DNA of 7,614 bases from Lentisphaerota bacterium (GCA_015061765.1 SUVZ01000171.1:1-7614), one strand, 5' to 3'. Positions 1-6,139 are shown, numbered from the stretch's first letter. Made by a program: numbers and translations. Notes: generated from the letters alone by a model not told the origin.

Positions 1-464
1 AAATCCTTTCCTGTCTCAAGCGTCTGAATTATGTTCATGGTTCCGGCCAGACTCTCAGGCTCCGCCCCATGAACCCCTGTAAGAAGCAGGAACGTCTGTC
101 TCGTGGGCGGCGGATTGCCCATGTAGTTCCGGTATGTGGTGGAACCGGCTCCCGCAGACCAATTCGTCTGCGGAGGAGCATCATCAAAGCCTTCCCCGTA
201 GAATAGAGCATACACAGGATATCCTAAAGGCGTACGGCAGATGATTTCCTTGCGTGCACATTTCTTCGCATTGGAGCAGATGTCGATTATCTCATCAACT
301 CTCACTTTCCAGAAATCAGGACGCTGTTCAAGTCCCGGAATCTCAAATGGCTTGAACCGCGCTGGCTTGATCCCCTCTTTCTGCGGTGACGAAGCGCATC
401 CGCACGTAAGTAGCGACGTCGCGGCGCCAGCTACCATGCCAGTCATGAAATCACGTCTGTTCAT
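1..464 (-). CDS. M14 zinc carboxypeptidase-like Tat lipoprotein (N-terminal part, truncated by window edge)
   Basis: The reading frame is open to the window edge and gives 154 residues of what should be a longer protein. The start is ATG at 464-462, preceded by AAAGGAG at 481-475 with a 10-nt spacing. The N-terminus is NRRDFMTG, which fits the Tat twin-arginine consensus (R3-R4-x-F6). A hydrophobic stretch follows, then Cys21 and Cys23 (TCGC), either of which could be the lipidated Cys of a lipoprotein. The export and lipidation calls are predictions. The segment RTPLGYPVYAL (residues 78-88) and the motif GVHGAEPES (131-139) match the start of the M14 metallocarboxypeptidase fold. In that family H-x-x-E supplies two zinc ligands, here H132 and E135. 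The third ligand and the catalytic Glu would lie beyond the window. The likely role is removal of a C-terminal residue from a peptide or peptidoglycan stem outside the cytoplasm, substrate unknown. It points the same way as the operon upstream but is separated from it by 180 bases, so co-transcription is possible but not shown. Confidence 0.72.
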   Translation of the reverse strand, partial: MNRRDFMTGMVAGAATSLLTCGCASSPQKEGIKPARFKPFEIPGLEQRPDFWKVRVDEIIDICSNAKKCARKEIICRTPLGYPVYALFYGEGFDDAPPQTNWSAGAGSTTYRNYMGNPPPTRQTFLLLTGVHGAEPESLAGTMNIIQTLETGKD

Positions 465-592
465 TCTTCCCAGTCTCCTTTGTGTTTCTTCAACGTATAA
501 CCACCGTCATTCCAATGAGATTGACACCACCTCCGGAAGCCATCAGGACACCGCAAACTGGGGAAGTATCCAATTAACCGAATATTTGCCAT
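461..592 (-). CDS. doubtful 43-codon ORF overlapping the M14 gene start
   Basis: ATG at 592-590 opens a 43-codon frame that ends in TGA at 463-461. The stop overlaps the ATG of the carboxypeptidase gene as ATGA, the same arrangement as at two junctions of the neighbouring operon. The predicted peptide is small, basic and unusually rich in Trp (three) and Cys (two), for example RCPDGFRRWC and HKGDWEE at the end. No good Shine-Dalgarno sequence lies at the right distance, and an in-frame TAG sits six codons upstream. I do not recognise the sequence. It could be a translated leader coupled to the peptidase gene, a decayed gene end, or chance. Confidence 0.2.
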   Translation of the reverse strand: MANIRLIGYFPSLRCPDGFRRWCQSHWNDGGYTLKKHKGDWEE

Positions 593-616
593 ATCTTTTT
601 GACTTATCTACCTTTT

Positions 617-634
617 CCGAAGGGTCTGTCCCCT
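617..634. repeat. short hairpin element CCGAAGGG-TCTGT-CCCCT downstream of the operon
   Basis: CCGAAGGG at 617-624 is followed by a five-base loop TCTGT and CCCC, giving a GGG/CCC stem. It lies 11-28 nt past the stop of the glycoside hydrolase gene. A related element, CCGAAGGG-ACACA-CCCTTC, is at 5888-5906, upstream of the same operon. The sequence GGGGACAGACCC on the minus strand also resembles REP-like motifs that I recall from intergenic regions of several phyla, but that link is from memory. No T-tract follows on the minus strand, so it is not a classical intrinsic terminator for the operon. Confidence 0.45.
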
Positions 635-644
635 GATTATTCAT

Positions 645-2609
645 TCATTTCAAATGTACCTCAACTCCCATAGAACTTTGAGGGTTCCATTTCTTCCCTG
701 GATGCAAAACCAAGCCTGAAGGTACGCGAAACACTATGTCACCATGCGGATGACCTTCTTTGCCTATCCAGAATTTAATGCGCAAAGCCGCAGAATCCCA
801 TGTACGCGCTGAGAACCTTCCTATATCGGGATAAACCCATGAACAGGCATTGGGGGCTTTCCAAAGTTCAGGGATGCCGCCATCAACCTCCAGCTTTGTT
901 CTTTTAAGCGGAATCAATCGGGCATATACCGATGTAATTGAAAGCGGAACGATTCCTGTGTTTTCAATCGATACAATCTCAGCAAGAAATCCATTGAATC
1001 CCGGGGCAAACGTTAATCTCTGAACCAGCTCAAAACCATATCCCCCCTCAACATACCGCCCAGATACCATCATGACGCCCATGCGTCCATCCATTTTCCA
1101 GTCGATAGCGCATACCCTTTGTGGTGTAGCCCAAATATTACGCCCTTCGGGGCTCTTGAGCTGAACCATGCCTGCATACGAGCCAAACATTTCCTCATCA
1201 AGGCGAACCACCGAAAGAAACGCCGACTTACCCTTTTCCGCCTGCGCCTCAAATCCGCAACCAGTGAGAATAAGCGTCCTATAAGGCAAAATATCGCACC
1301 CTACGCGACCTTTCGTCGCCTTTGCCGCCTGCACACGAAAGCGTTCAGCAGTTGACATAGTGCGCAACAACGCCACCTTGCGTTCCTGAGGCGGTGGCTG
1401 ACAGTGAATCTCTGCGACCTGACTATGCACATTCTTGAACATTTCTGTCATCTGCGCATACGGTTCATCATTTATCGATACCAGCCCGTAGTTTCCGTTC
1501 TCAGGGCATGTACGGCTCGTCCCTTCCTTTGGATCGTCCATCCAAGCAAAGAAATTGTAGCCGACAACACCTTTCGCCGAAAGGACTGTACGCACGAAAA
1601 GTTCCGATGCCGCTGTGCGTTCGGCCTGAGTATTGAACCTCTGACCTGTCGCATAAGTGCACGGACATCCCGAATCAAGCGCCATGAAGCTCCATTCAGT
1701 CAACAAAACAGGCTTTTTGGATAAGGAATGAAGCCAATTCAACAGCTTTGCAATATTCTGATAGCGTCCACCCTTCCAAGCTTCCACAACATTCCGATCA
1801 AGATCGGCACGCGGATAGGAATTTACCGAAACAACATCACAGTGCCGACCGCACGCCTTTATAACAACAGGATGCGCCCCGTTGAAACCTGCAAATCGTA
1901 CTCCAAGAATCAAGTGGTTCGGGTCATGCCGACGAACTGCAGCGCACAGCACCGAAAAGTAGGTTTCGGCAGCAAATGCGAGAAATCCAATTTTATCCTC
2001 ACCATGCCTCTTTTTGAACGTTTCCAATGCTTTACGCGCAGTATGGGCTGGCGGCAACTTTGCAACTGTATCGTACAATCCCGTTGCTAGGGGACGGGCC
2101 TTGTCCTTACCCCACCATACAAGTTCATTATCGAGAAAGTATCCAAACAAGTTCAGATCATTTCGACGGCTTGAACACAGTTCCTTTGCGCGCCTATCTG
2201 CATACTCCGCAAATCCAGGATGGAACATATTAGGTATGTACGAACAAGGCGCACGGTTTTCAGGCACAATCCAAAGATCAGGATCCTTCTGCCTGCAAAG
2301 ATGGTGACCAAAGGAAAGCGGTACATTGTACAGCAGTCCTTCCCGCCCATACAACGACGCATCGCATCCAGTTCCCAGTGCCGTAAATCCCCAATCACAG
2401 ATTCGCTTCAACGCAGCGCGTTCCCAAGCCGAACGGCTGGGATATCGGGAATCGTTGTTCCGTCCATACGGAGCATAGCCTAGAACATCAGAATAAAACC
2501 CTGTGTAACGGACATGATCAACGCCCGTTACTATCTTTTTCCGACCAGCACCATCGAAAACCCACCAGCGTCCATCAGAATCTGCTGCAAGGCGATGAAA
2601 CGCACTCAT
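645..2609 (-). CDS. agarase-like glycoside hydrolase (GH-A clan TIM barrel)
   Basis: A 654-residue protein. The N-terminus (residues 10-60) has the pattern DGRWWVFDGAG...TGVDHVRY, which is typical of agarase-like (GH50-type) enzymes, where a W-W-F-x-D-x-x-G strand leads into the TIM barrel. The motif FGYFLDNELVWW (155-166) places E162 as the likely acid/base. LLTEWSF (302-308) places E305 as the likely nucleophile, at the ends of barrel strands 4 and 7 as expected for clan GH-A. YNFFAWMDDP (351-360) fits strand 8. Residues ~410-654 look beta-rich and may form an accessory sandwich domain of unknown role. The expected activity is hydrolysis of a beta-linked polysaccharide or oligosaccharide. 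The exact GH family and substrate are inferences. The ATG overlaps the stop of the phosphoesterase gene (ATGA, 2609-2606) and has GAAGGGGAAG just upstream, so translational coupling is likely. There is no signal peptide, unlike the neighbours, and the upstream in-frame codons do not supply one. It is the last gene of the operon. Confidence 0.78.
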   Translation of the reverse strand: MSAFHRLAADSDGRWWVFDGAGRKKIVTGVDHVRYTGFYSDVLGYAPYGRNNDSRYPSRSAWERAALKRICDWGFTALGTGCDASLYGREGLLYNVPLSFGHHLCRQKDPDLWIVPENRAPCSYIPNMFHPGFAEYADRRAKELCSSRRNDLNLFGYFLDNELVWWGKDKARPLATGLYDTVAKLPPAHTARKALETFKKRHGEDKIGFLAFAAETYFSVLCAAVRRHDPNHLILGVRFAGFNGAHPVVIKACGRHCDVVSVNSYPRADLDRNVVEAWKGGRYQNIAKLLNWLHSLSKKPVLLTEWSFMALDSGCPCTYATGQRFNTQAERTAASELFVRTVLSAKGVVGYNFFAWMDDPKEGTSRTCPENGNYGLVSINDEPYAQMTEMFKNVHSQVAEIHCQPPPQERKVALLRTMSTAERFRVQAAKATKGRVGCDILPYRTLILTGCGFEAQAEKGKSAFLSVVRLDEEMFGSYAGMVQLKSPEGRNIWATPQRVCAIDWKMDGRMGVMMVSGRYVEGGYGFELVQRLTFAPGFNGFLAEIVSIENTGIVPLSITSVYARLIPLKRTKLEVDGGIPELWKAPNACSWVYPDIGRFSARTWDSAALRIKFWIGKEGHPHGDIVFRVPSGLVLHPGKKWNPQSSMGVEVHLK

Positions 2610-4033
2610 GATATCGGCTTCCCCTTCGCACCAAACGCTCCAACCGGGCGCACGGAGAAGTGCACGTTCTCAATCTTCCCGGAAAGTTCCGTTACCGAAA
2701 AGAGACACTTCACCCGCCCACCGTCAAAATCTTCATGCAGGTAGCACTTAGGAGAAAAGACCTCCCTTACAACAGCCCTACCATCTTCGCATTTAGCAGT
2801 CACTTCATAGCGATTTGCCCGTGGTGCATCCCCGTTTGAACATGCAGAAGGGAATGTAACCTCCACACATTCAACAGGCTTTTTACCACGCGTACTGCCC
2901 TTTATGCGACGCGACCGCACAATCGCCCCCTCCTGAAACTGCGGAGCTATTTCCTTTGCCGCCCTTACGTCATATGCATACGGGCTTACTCTTCCCAATG
3001 GCAAAGGCACGACCCAATCAGCAGCAATCCTTTCACCTTCAGAATACACGAAATCAAGTCGATGGATAACGATGCGCCGGTCATAAACATCCATGACATA
3101 GCCTTGCCGTGCATCACGCGCCAAAATTGGGGACATCAGCATATCCTTGCGCCGTTCCTTCTCATTCGGAGTTCCTGCCGGAAGGCTCGGGCTGTTTTCG
3201 CAACCTGTGAAAGGCACGCAATAACGGACGCTCGGAACTTCCAGTGCAGTGAACTCCCCTTGCCATATTGAACGCTCGTCAGTGCAGGCGACATGCCCAT
3301 GCCCCATCATCGCAAAGCAGTTCGGGAACTCTTTAAGCATCTCTGTTATGCCGCCGGTATCCTGACCCCATGCGATTTTCCCTGCAACAGTGCCCTTCAA
3401 CAGACGATGCTGGAGGTAGAAAAACGGCTTATCACCAACCAACTTCGAGCGATATGCCTGAAGAGCCTCTTTTACACCTGGAATGAAGCTTCCCGAACAG
3501 GTTTCCTTGCTGTGCAGAGGATGATGCGCCAGAATGAAATGATAGCCTTTGACCTCCTTGACGACAACCGGCGACCACTTTTCATGGAAACAACGTTCCC
3601 AAAGCGCGGCAGGATCATTGTTGGGGATGGACAATCGCTTCAATTCGTCATCGGGAAGCAGTCCCTTCGACTCTATCCACGCATAGCCTCCCATATCGTG
3701 ATCGCCATAGATTAAAAGATTAGCGACCGGCGCACCATCAGAACGGCGTCCATTGGGGAACACCCGATTCCAGACCGCTCCAACCCGTTCAAGCTCGTGC
3801 ACTAATCCGCTTGTAGCCAAGTCCCCGCAACAAGCGACAGCATCCACTTTCATGCGGTCAAAGATGCGAAGCGCCTTTTCCAGAGGTCCATCCGTCCCCT
3901 CGCCTTTCATGTGCGGATCGGAAAGAACTCCTATGCGAAGATTTGGAGCAACGCCATCCTTGCCAAACACATCGAAAGAATCGGCTAGTGCAATCGCCGA
4001 TCCTGAAGCTATGAAACCCCTGCGCGTAATCAT
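2606..4033 (-). CDS. Tat-signalled calcineurin-like metallophosphoesterase
   Basis: A 475-residue protein read from ATG at 4033. An ATG six codons further upstream (4051) is in frame, but 4033 is preferred. It gives an ATGA overlap with the stop of the FGE-like gene, and it puts a clean Tat signal at the N-terminus (ITRRGFIAS, with R4-R5-x-F7). Metallophosphoesterase signature blocks appear in order: LSDPH (D39, H41), CCGDL (D71), GDHD (110-113, in place of the usual GNHD/E), AHHPLH (169-174) and GHGH (244-247). Together they form the dinuclear metal site of the calcineurin-like fold. The C-terminal ~130 residues (about 340-475) are beta-rich and unassigned. The likely role is hydrolysis of a phosphomonoester or phosphodiester outside the cytoplasm, substrate unknown. 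Its coupling to a glycoside hydrolase suggests a phosphorylated glycan or glycoconjugate, which is an inference. The GDHD variant puts Asp where the bridging Asn normally coordinates a metal. Confidence 0.85.
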   Translation of the reverse strand: MITRRGFIASGSAIALADSFDVFGKDGVAPNLRIGVLSDPHMKGEGTDGPLEKALRIFDRMKVDAVACCGDLATSGLVHELERVGAVWNRVFPNGRRSDGAPVANLLIYGDHDMGGYAWIESKGLLPDDELKRLSIPNNDPAALWERCFHEKWSPVVVKEVKGYHFILAHHPLHSKETCSGSFIPGVKEALQAYRSKLVGDKPFFYLQHRLLKGTVAGKIAWGQDTGGITEMLKEFPNCFAMMGHGHVACTDERSIWQGEFTALEVPSVRYCVPFTGCENSPSLPAGTPNEKERRKDMLMSPILARDARQGYVMDVYDRRIVIHRLDFVYSEGERIAADWVVPLPLGRVSPYAYDVRAAKEIAPQFQEGAIVRSRRIKGSTRGKKPVECVEVTFPSACSNGDAPRANRYEVTAKCEDGRAVVREVFSPKCYLHEDFDGGRVKCLFSVTELSGKIENVHFSVRPVGAFGAKGKPIS

Positions 4034-5412
4034 GGAATACCTACCGGACATACGAGACGGAGACCAATGTTATCATGAGAATACTGACCCTCATAATTAC
4101 GATGGGCGCTACGGCAGTAGCTGACATCATTCGCCCAGCATCCACCCCTTCTCACACGGCTCCTGGGCGATTGAGTTGTCTTGTCGGCAAGAAAATCTCC
4201 GTAAGCATTGGCAGCACCGGAAGAAAGATAATCCTTATAGGCGGAAATATCTTGCACCCAAAAATCATTGCACCATTCCCACACATTACCGTGCATATCA
4301 TACAGTCCCCATTTATTCGGCGCATAACTACCGACAATAGCCGTACCGTTCTTGGAAGTCCACTTGTGCTTATCCTCTACACCAAAGTTTTCATCTCCTT
4401 CAACTGGGGTGCCGCCGTTGTAAGATACACGTCCAGGCAGATTCGGGCACTTTGTGCTTGCCGAGATACGACTTCCGTCATTCCAGAACCCTTCACCAGT
4501 TCCAGCTCGGCAGGCATACTCCCATTCAGCTTCACTAGGCAATTCAAACATAATGCCAGTTTTCGAACGGAGTCCCCCAATAATGGAATCCGACTTTGGT
4601 TCGGCAGGATAGTCATACGTCTTGAACGAGCCACTGTAAGCGTAAGGCGTTACATTATTGCGCACCTCAACATAGCGCACATTATCGAGCGGACGCAACT
4701 CCCAGTCCACCTCATCGAAGAGATCTTGGGACCTATCATTATTATCTGTTTCTTTATAGTGCCTCTTTCCAAGCGCATGGTAATATTGTCCCTGCGTCAT
4801 TTCAAAGACGCCCATGTAATAGTCATGATCCATTGTCACCGTATGCTGCCATTCACGATTAGCTGTCACCCAGGTGGCGTCAGTTCCTGTTTCATTTCCG
4901 GAATTGCCCATAGTCCAAGTGATGCAATCGGCAGGAATGCGGCGCATCACCATTGCTGTCGTGCGGTAATAGTTGTTGGAAAGGAGCCCGCCAGGAAGCG
5001 CCGCCTCACACGTATAGAAACGCGGTTCGACAGTACCAGTCAAATCGACGACCATATAATCGGGCGGCGAATTTGTCGCCCAAGCCTTGACTACCGCCTT
5101 CACAGAGCCATCCTTGATGAGATGTCCGTTCCAAGACTTATCCGGCTTCCAGGTCAACTTCTTGCCAGAGCCACCCATAACCTTTTTATTTACGTCACCA
5201 GAAAGATAGGAAATGTTCTCCGCACCGATTGAGACATTGTTGGTCGTGATATCCAGCGTGACGATTGCAGTTTCCGTTCCAAGGTCGTATGTTACCGTAA
5301 CAACTCGTGATCCAGGATCCTGAACCATGGCAACATTAGATACACTCGGTGTCGCACCTACGATTCCTGCCGCCAAAACTGCGACAGCGGATAAATTGAT
5401 TTTGGATGCCAT
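4030..5412 (-). CDS. secreted FGE/SUMF1-fold protein, probably not a catalytic formylglycine-generating enzyme
   Basis: A 460-residue protein read from ATG at 5412. An in-frame ATG at 5460 would add 16 residues, but 5412 has AAAGGA about 10 nt upstream and gives a clear signal peptide (ASKINLSAVAVLAAGIVGA). Residues ~22-130 form a beta-rich N-terminal domain (SVSNVAMVQ, VTVTYDL, LTWKPDKSW, VVDLTG) that I recall from similar proteins of Lentisphaerota and Kiritimatiellota. Residues ~160-457 are an FGE-sulfatase (SUMF1/EgtB/PvdO) domain with all the usual landmarks: EMTQGQY (204-210), LPSEAEWEYACRAG (291-304), GLYDMHGNVWEWC (369-381), RRGGCW (421-426) and IGLRLVCPV (449-457). Aligned by eye to human FGE, the second catalytic Cys (C341) matches C433, but the first (C336) matches N428. 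The copper-binding Cys pair is therefore incomplete, and sulfatase-activating activity is unlikely. A binding or scaffold role is possible. The stop overlaps the phosphoesterase ATG. The lipoprotein gene ends 22 nt upstream. Confidence 0.85.
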   Translation of the reverse strand: MASKINLSAVAVLAAGIVGATPSVSNVAMVQDPGSRVVTVTYDLGTETAIVTLDITTNNVSIGAENISYLSGDVNKKVMGGSGKKLTWKPDKSWNGHLIKDGSVKAVVKAWATNSPPDYMVVDLTGTVEPRFYTCEAALPGGLLSNNYYRTTAMVMRRIPADCITWTMGNSGNETGTDATWVTANREWQHTVTMDHDYYMGVFEMTQGQYYHALGKRHYKETDNNDRSQDLFDEVDWELRPLDNVRYVEVRNNVTPYAYSGSFKTYDYPAEPKSDSIIGGLRSKTGIMFELPSEAEWEYACRAGTGEGFWNDGSRISASTKCPNLPGRVSYNGGTPVEGDENFGVEDKHKWTSKNGTAIVGSYAPNKWGLYDMHGNVWEWCNDFWVQDISAYKDYLSSGAANAYGDFLADKTTQSPRSRVRRGGCWANDVSYCRSAHRNYEGQYSHDNIGLRLVCPVGIP

Positions 5413-5434
5413 TTTATTGATTCCTTTCGTTGAC

Positions 5435-5716
5435 CTATCTGAAAATAAACATAAACCCAACCGATAGCGAGTTGAGATTTACTCCGGCAGATGCTTCCGA
5501 ATCGGCTGTAACCGAATCAAGTTCAGAAACAGCCAAGGACGAGCTTTGCGCACACGCGACCGTATCAAAAGAAATGGCTTCGGCGGACATGGCACTTGCC
5601 GCCGCATCTCTGACTGTTGAACCCGAAACGATGCAAGAGACAGAGTCAGCTTCAGCAGTGCATGAGAACAGCAACCCTGCGCAAAGCAGAAAAATCGAAA
5701 AAACCTTAAAACTCAT
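5435..5716 (-). CDS. small putative lipoprotein, first gene of the operon
   Basis: A 93-residue protein read from ATG at 5716. The frame is open further upstream to another ATG at 5818, but 5716 has AGAGGA at 5726-5721 and starts a proper signal sequence: SFK followed by a hydrophobic core and the lipobox LFSC, with Cys19 as the lipidation site. The mature part is rich in Ser, Ala, Val, Thr and acidic residues and has no recognisable domain. It ends in an aromatic, hydrophobic tail (NSLSVGFMFIFR) that resembles an amphipathic or outer-membrane-type beta strand. I do not recognise a family. It lies 22 nt before the FGE-like gene and directly follows the predicted promoter, so it is probably co-expressed with the three genes behind it. 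It may be a small envelope partner of the FGE-like protein, which is an inference from position only. Confidence 0.6.
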   Translation of the reverse strand: MSFKVFSIFLLCAGLLFSCTAEADSVSCIVSGSTVRDAAASAMSAEAISFDTVACAQSSSLAVSELDSVTADSEASAGVNLNSLSVGFMFIFR

Positions 5717-5720
5717 AAAA

Positions 5721-5726
5721 TCCTCT
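5721..5726 (-). promoter_or_regulatory. ribosome binding site that fixes the lipoprotein start
   Basis: AGAGGA on the minus strand sits four bases (TTTT) before ATG 5716. It is the best Shine-Dalgarno match near this frame and supports the 93-residue lipoprotein over the longer 127-codon reading from 5818, which would also start upstream of the predicted transcription start. Confidence 0.6.
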
Positions 5727-5783
5727 ACCTTGCAAGTTAATGTAATGGAATATAGCCTTCCTTTTTTCAACTGATTGGCTCTT

Positions 5784-5812
5784 ATGGTATCACAGTCTAA
5801 ACTTCCAGTCAA
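5784..5812 (-). promoter_or_regulatory. candidate sigma70-type promoter of the four-gene operon
   Basis: Minus strand: TTGACT (5812-5807) matches five of six bases of the -35 consensus. After a 17-nt spacer comes TACCAT (5789-5784), four of six bases of the -10 consensus. Transcription would start near 5776, leaving about 60 nt of leader before the lipoprotein ATG at 5716. Position, spacing and orientation all fit the operon. The -10 box is mediocre, and the sigma factor preference of this organism is unknown. Confidence 0.42.
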
Positions 5813-5838
5813 TCTCAAAAACTACCTTAATAATCTAC

Positions 5839-5850
5839 TGCAATTTGCCC
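5839..5850. repeat. 12-base direct repeat copy A, TGCAATTTGCCC
   Basis: It matches TGCAATTTGTCC at 5952-5963 in 11 of 12 bases. This copy lies about 27 bases upstream of the candidate -35 box, a typical place for an activator or repressor site. The other copy is the edge of the 22-nt array. A regulatory role is an inference from position. Confidence 0.35.
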
Positions 5851-5887
5851 TTTTTCCAAAGTAAATGCACCAACGATAGTTAACGCC

Positions 5888-5906
5888 CCGAAGGGACACA
5901 CCCTTC
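5888..5906. repeat. short hairpin element CCGAAGGG-ACACA-CCCTTC upstream of the operon
   Basis: GAAGGG (5890-5895) and CCCTTC (5901-5906) are a perfect 6-bp inverted repeat around the loop ACACA. The left half, CCGAAGGG, is identical to that of the element at 617-634. No T-run follows on the minus strand. On the plus strand only a weak CTTCTTTG tail follows, so a terminator call is not supported. Confidence 0.5.
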
Positions 5907-5921
5907 TTTGCTCCTATAAAG

Positions 5922-5931
5922 CATCGCGATG
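5922..5931. promoter_or_regulatory. 10-bp perfect palindrome CATCGCGATG
   Basis: A perfect inverted repeat without a spacer lies between the hairpin element and the 22-nt array, about 150 bp upstream of the predicted transcription start. It could be a dimeric regulator site. It is short enough to occur by chance, and no known operator is recognised. Confidence 0.2.
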
Positions 5932-5941
5932 TGACCACCCT

Positions 5942-6139
5942 ACCGTTTTAGTGCAATTTGTCCTGTATAGGGAAGCAAATTCTCCGGTACTCCCTAAGCA
6001 CTTTCCCTGTATGCCTAAATGGATTGTCCTGTACGGGCAATTCAGAGGGGCTGTATGGGCAGTGCAAAGGGTCTGTACGGACTTCGCAGAGGGTCAGTAT
6101 CAACTTTTTAAAAGGTCAGTACGCACTCCAATAAGCAGA
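5942..6139. repeat. degenerate tandem array with exact 22-nt period
   Basis: Reading the plus strand, units start at 5964, 5986, 6008, 6030, 6052, 6074, 6096 and 6118 with no insertions or deletions. A weaker flanking unit lies at 5942. Each of the eight starts with xGTAT or xGTAC. The best three (6030-6095) share TGTAYGG at the start, CA at positions 14-15 and AGGG at positions 17-20. Neighbouring units match at about 16-17 of 22 positions by hand count. The fifth base alternates strictly T, C, T, C, T, C, T, C along the eight units. Several unit boundaries can fold with the TGTAY start in the loop. Examples are AATTTG/CAAATT around TCC/GGA at 5955-5981, and TTGTCC-TGTAC-GGGCAA at 6024-6040. 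The array overlaps the stop codon and last codons of the debranching enzyme gene. Its function is unknown. Regulator sites phased at two helical turns, or a structured transcript, are both possible. Confidence 0.7.

Larger units (their letters stand above)
5717..6099. other. 383-base intergenic region between the debranching enzyme and the operon
   Basis: No credible gene lies here on either strand. From the operon side it holds a leader and promoter (to about 5812), then AT-rich sequence with one copy of TGCAATTTGCCC (5839-5850). Next come the CCGAAGGG hairpin (5888-5906), the palindrome CATCGCGATG (5922-5931), and the 22-nt periodic array (from about 5942, running into the debranching gene). 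I found no intrinsic terminator with a T-tract for the debranching gene. Confidence 0.7.

Noticed and set aside
241..636. 131-codon plus-strand ORF near the left edge
   Set aside because: It runs antisense to the M14 gene, which has a ribosome binding site, a Tat signal and the zinc motif. The plus-strand product has no coding character.
4034..4051. Earlier ATG (4051) for the phosphoesterase
   Set aside because: It has no purine-rich site upstream and would put six residues before an otherwise canonical Tat signal. The 4033 start also gives the ATGA overlap.
4075..5232. 385-codon plus-strand ORF opposite the FGE-like gene
   Set aside because: It is an antisense shadow of a well-supported gene. 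The product has no family resemblance, and the opposite frame carries all FGE motifs.
4030..5412. Active sulfatase-activating enzyme
   Set aside because: The first catalytic Cys is replaced by Asn, the protein is secreted, and no sulfatase gene is in the window.
5413..5460. Earlier ATG (5460) for the FGE-like protein
   Set aside because: It would overlap the end of the lipoprotein gene and place 16 residues before a clear signal peptide. A ribosome binding site precedes 5412.
5888..5906. Intrinsic terminator for the debranching enzyme
   Set aside because: The stem is perfect, but no T-tract follows on the minus strand and it lies about 195 nt past the stop.
5942..6139. CRISPR array
   Set aside because: The 22-nt units are contiguous and degenerate with no unique spacers between identical repeats, and no cas genes are present.
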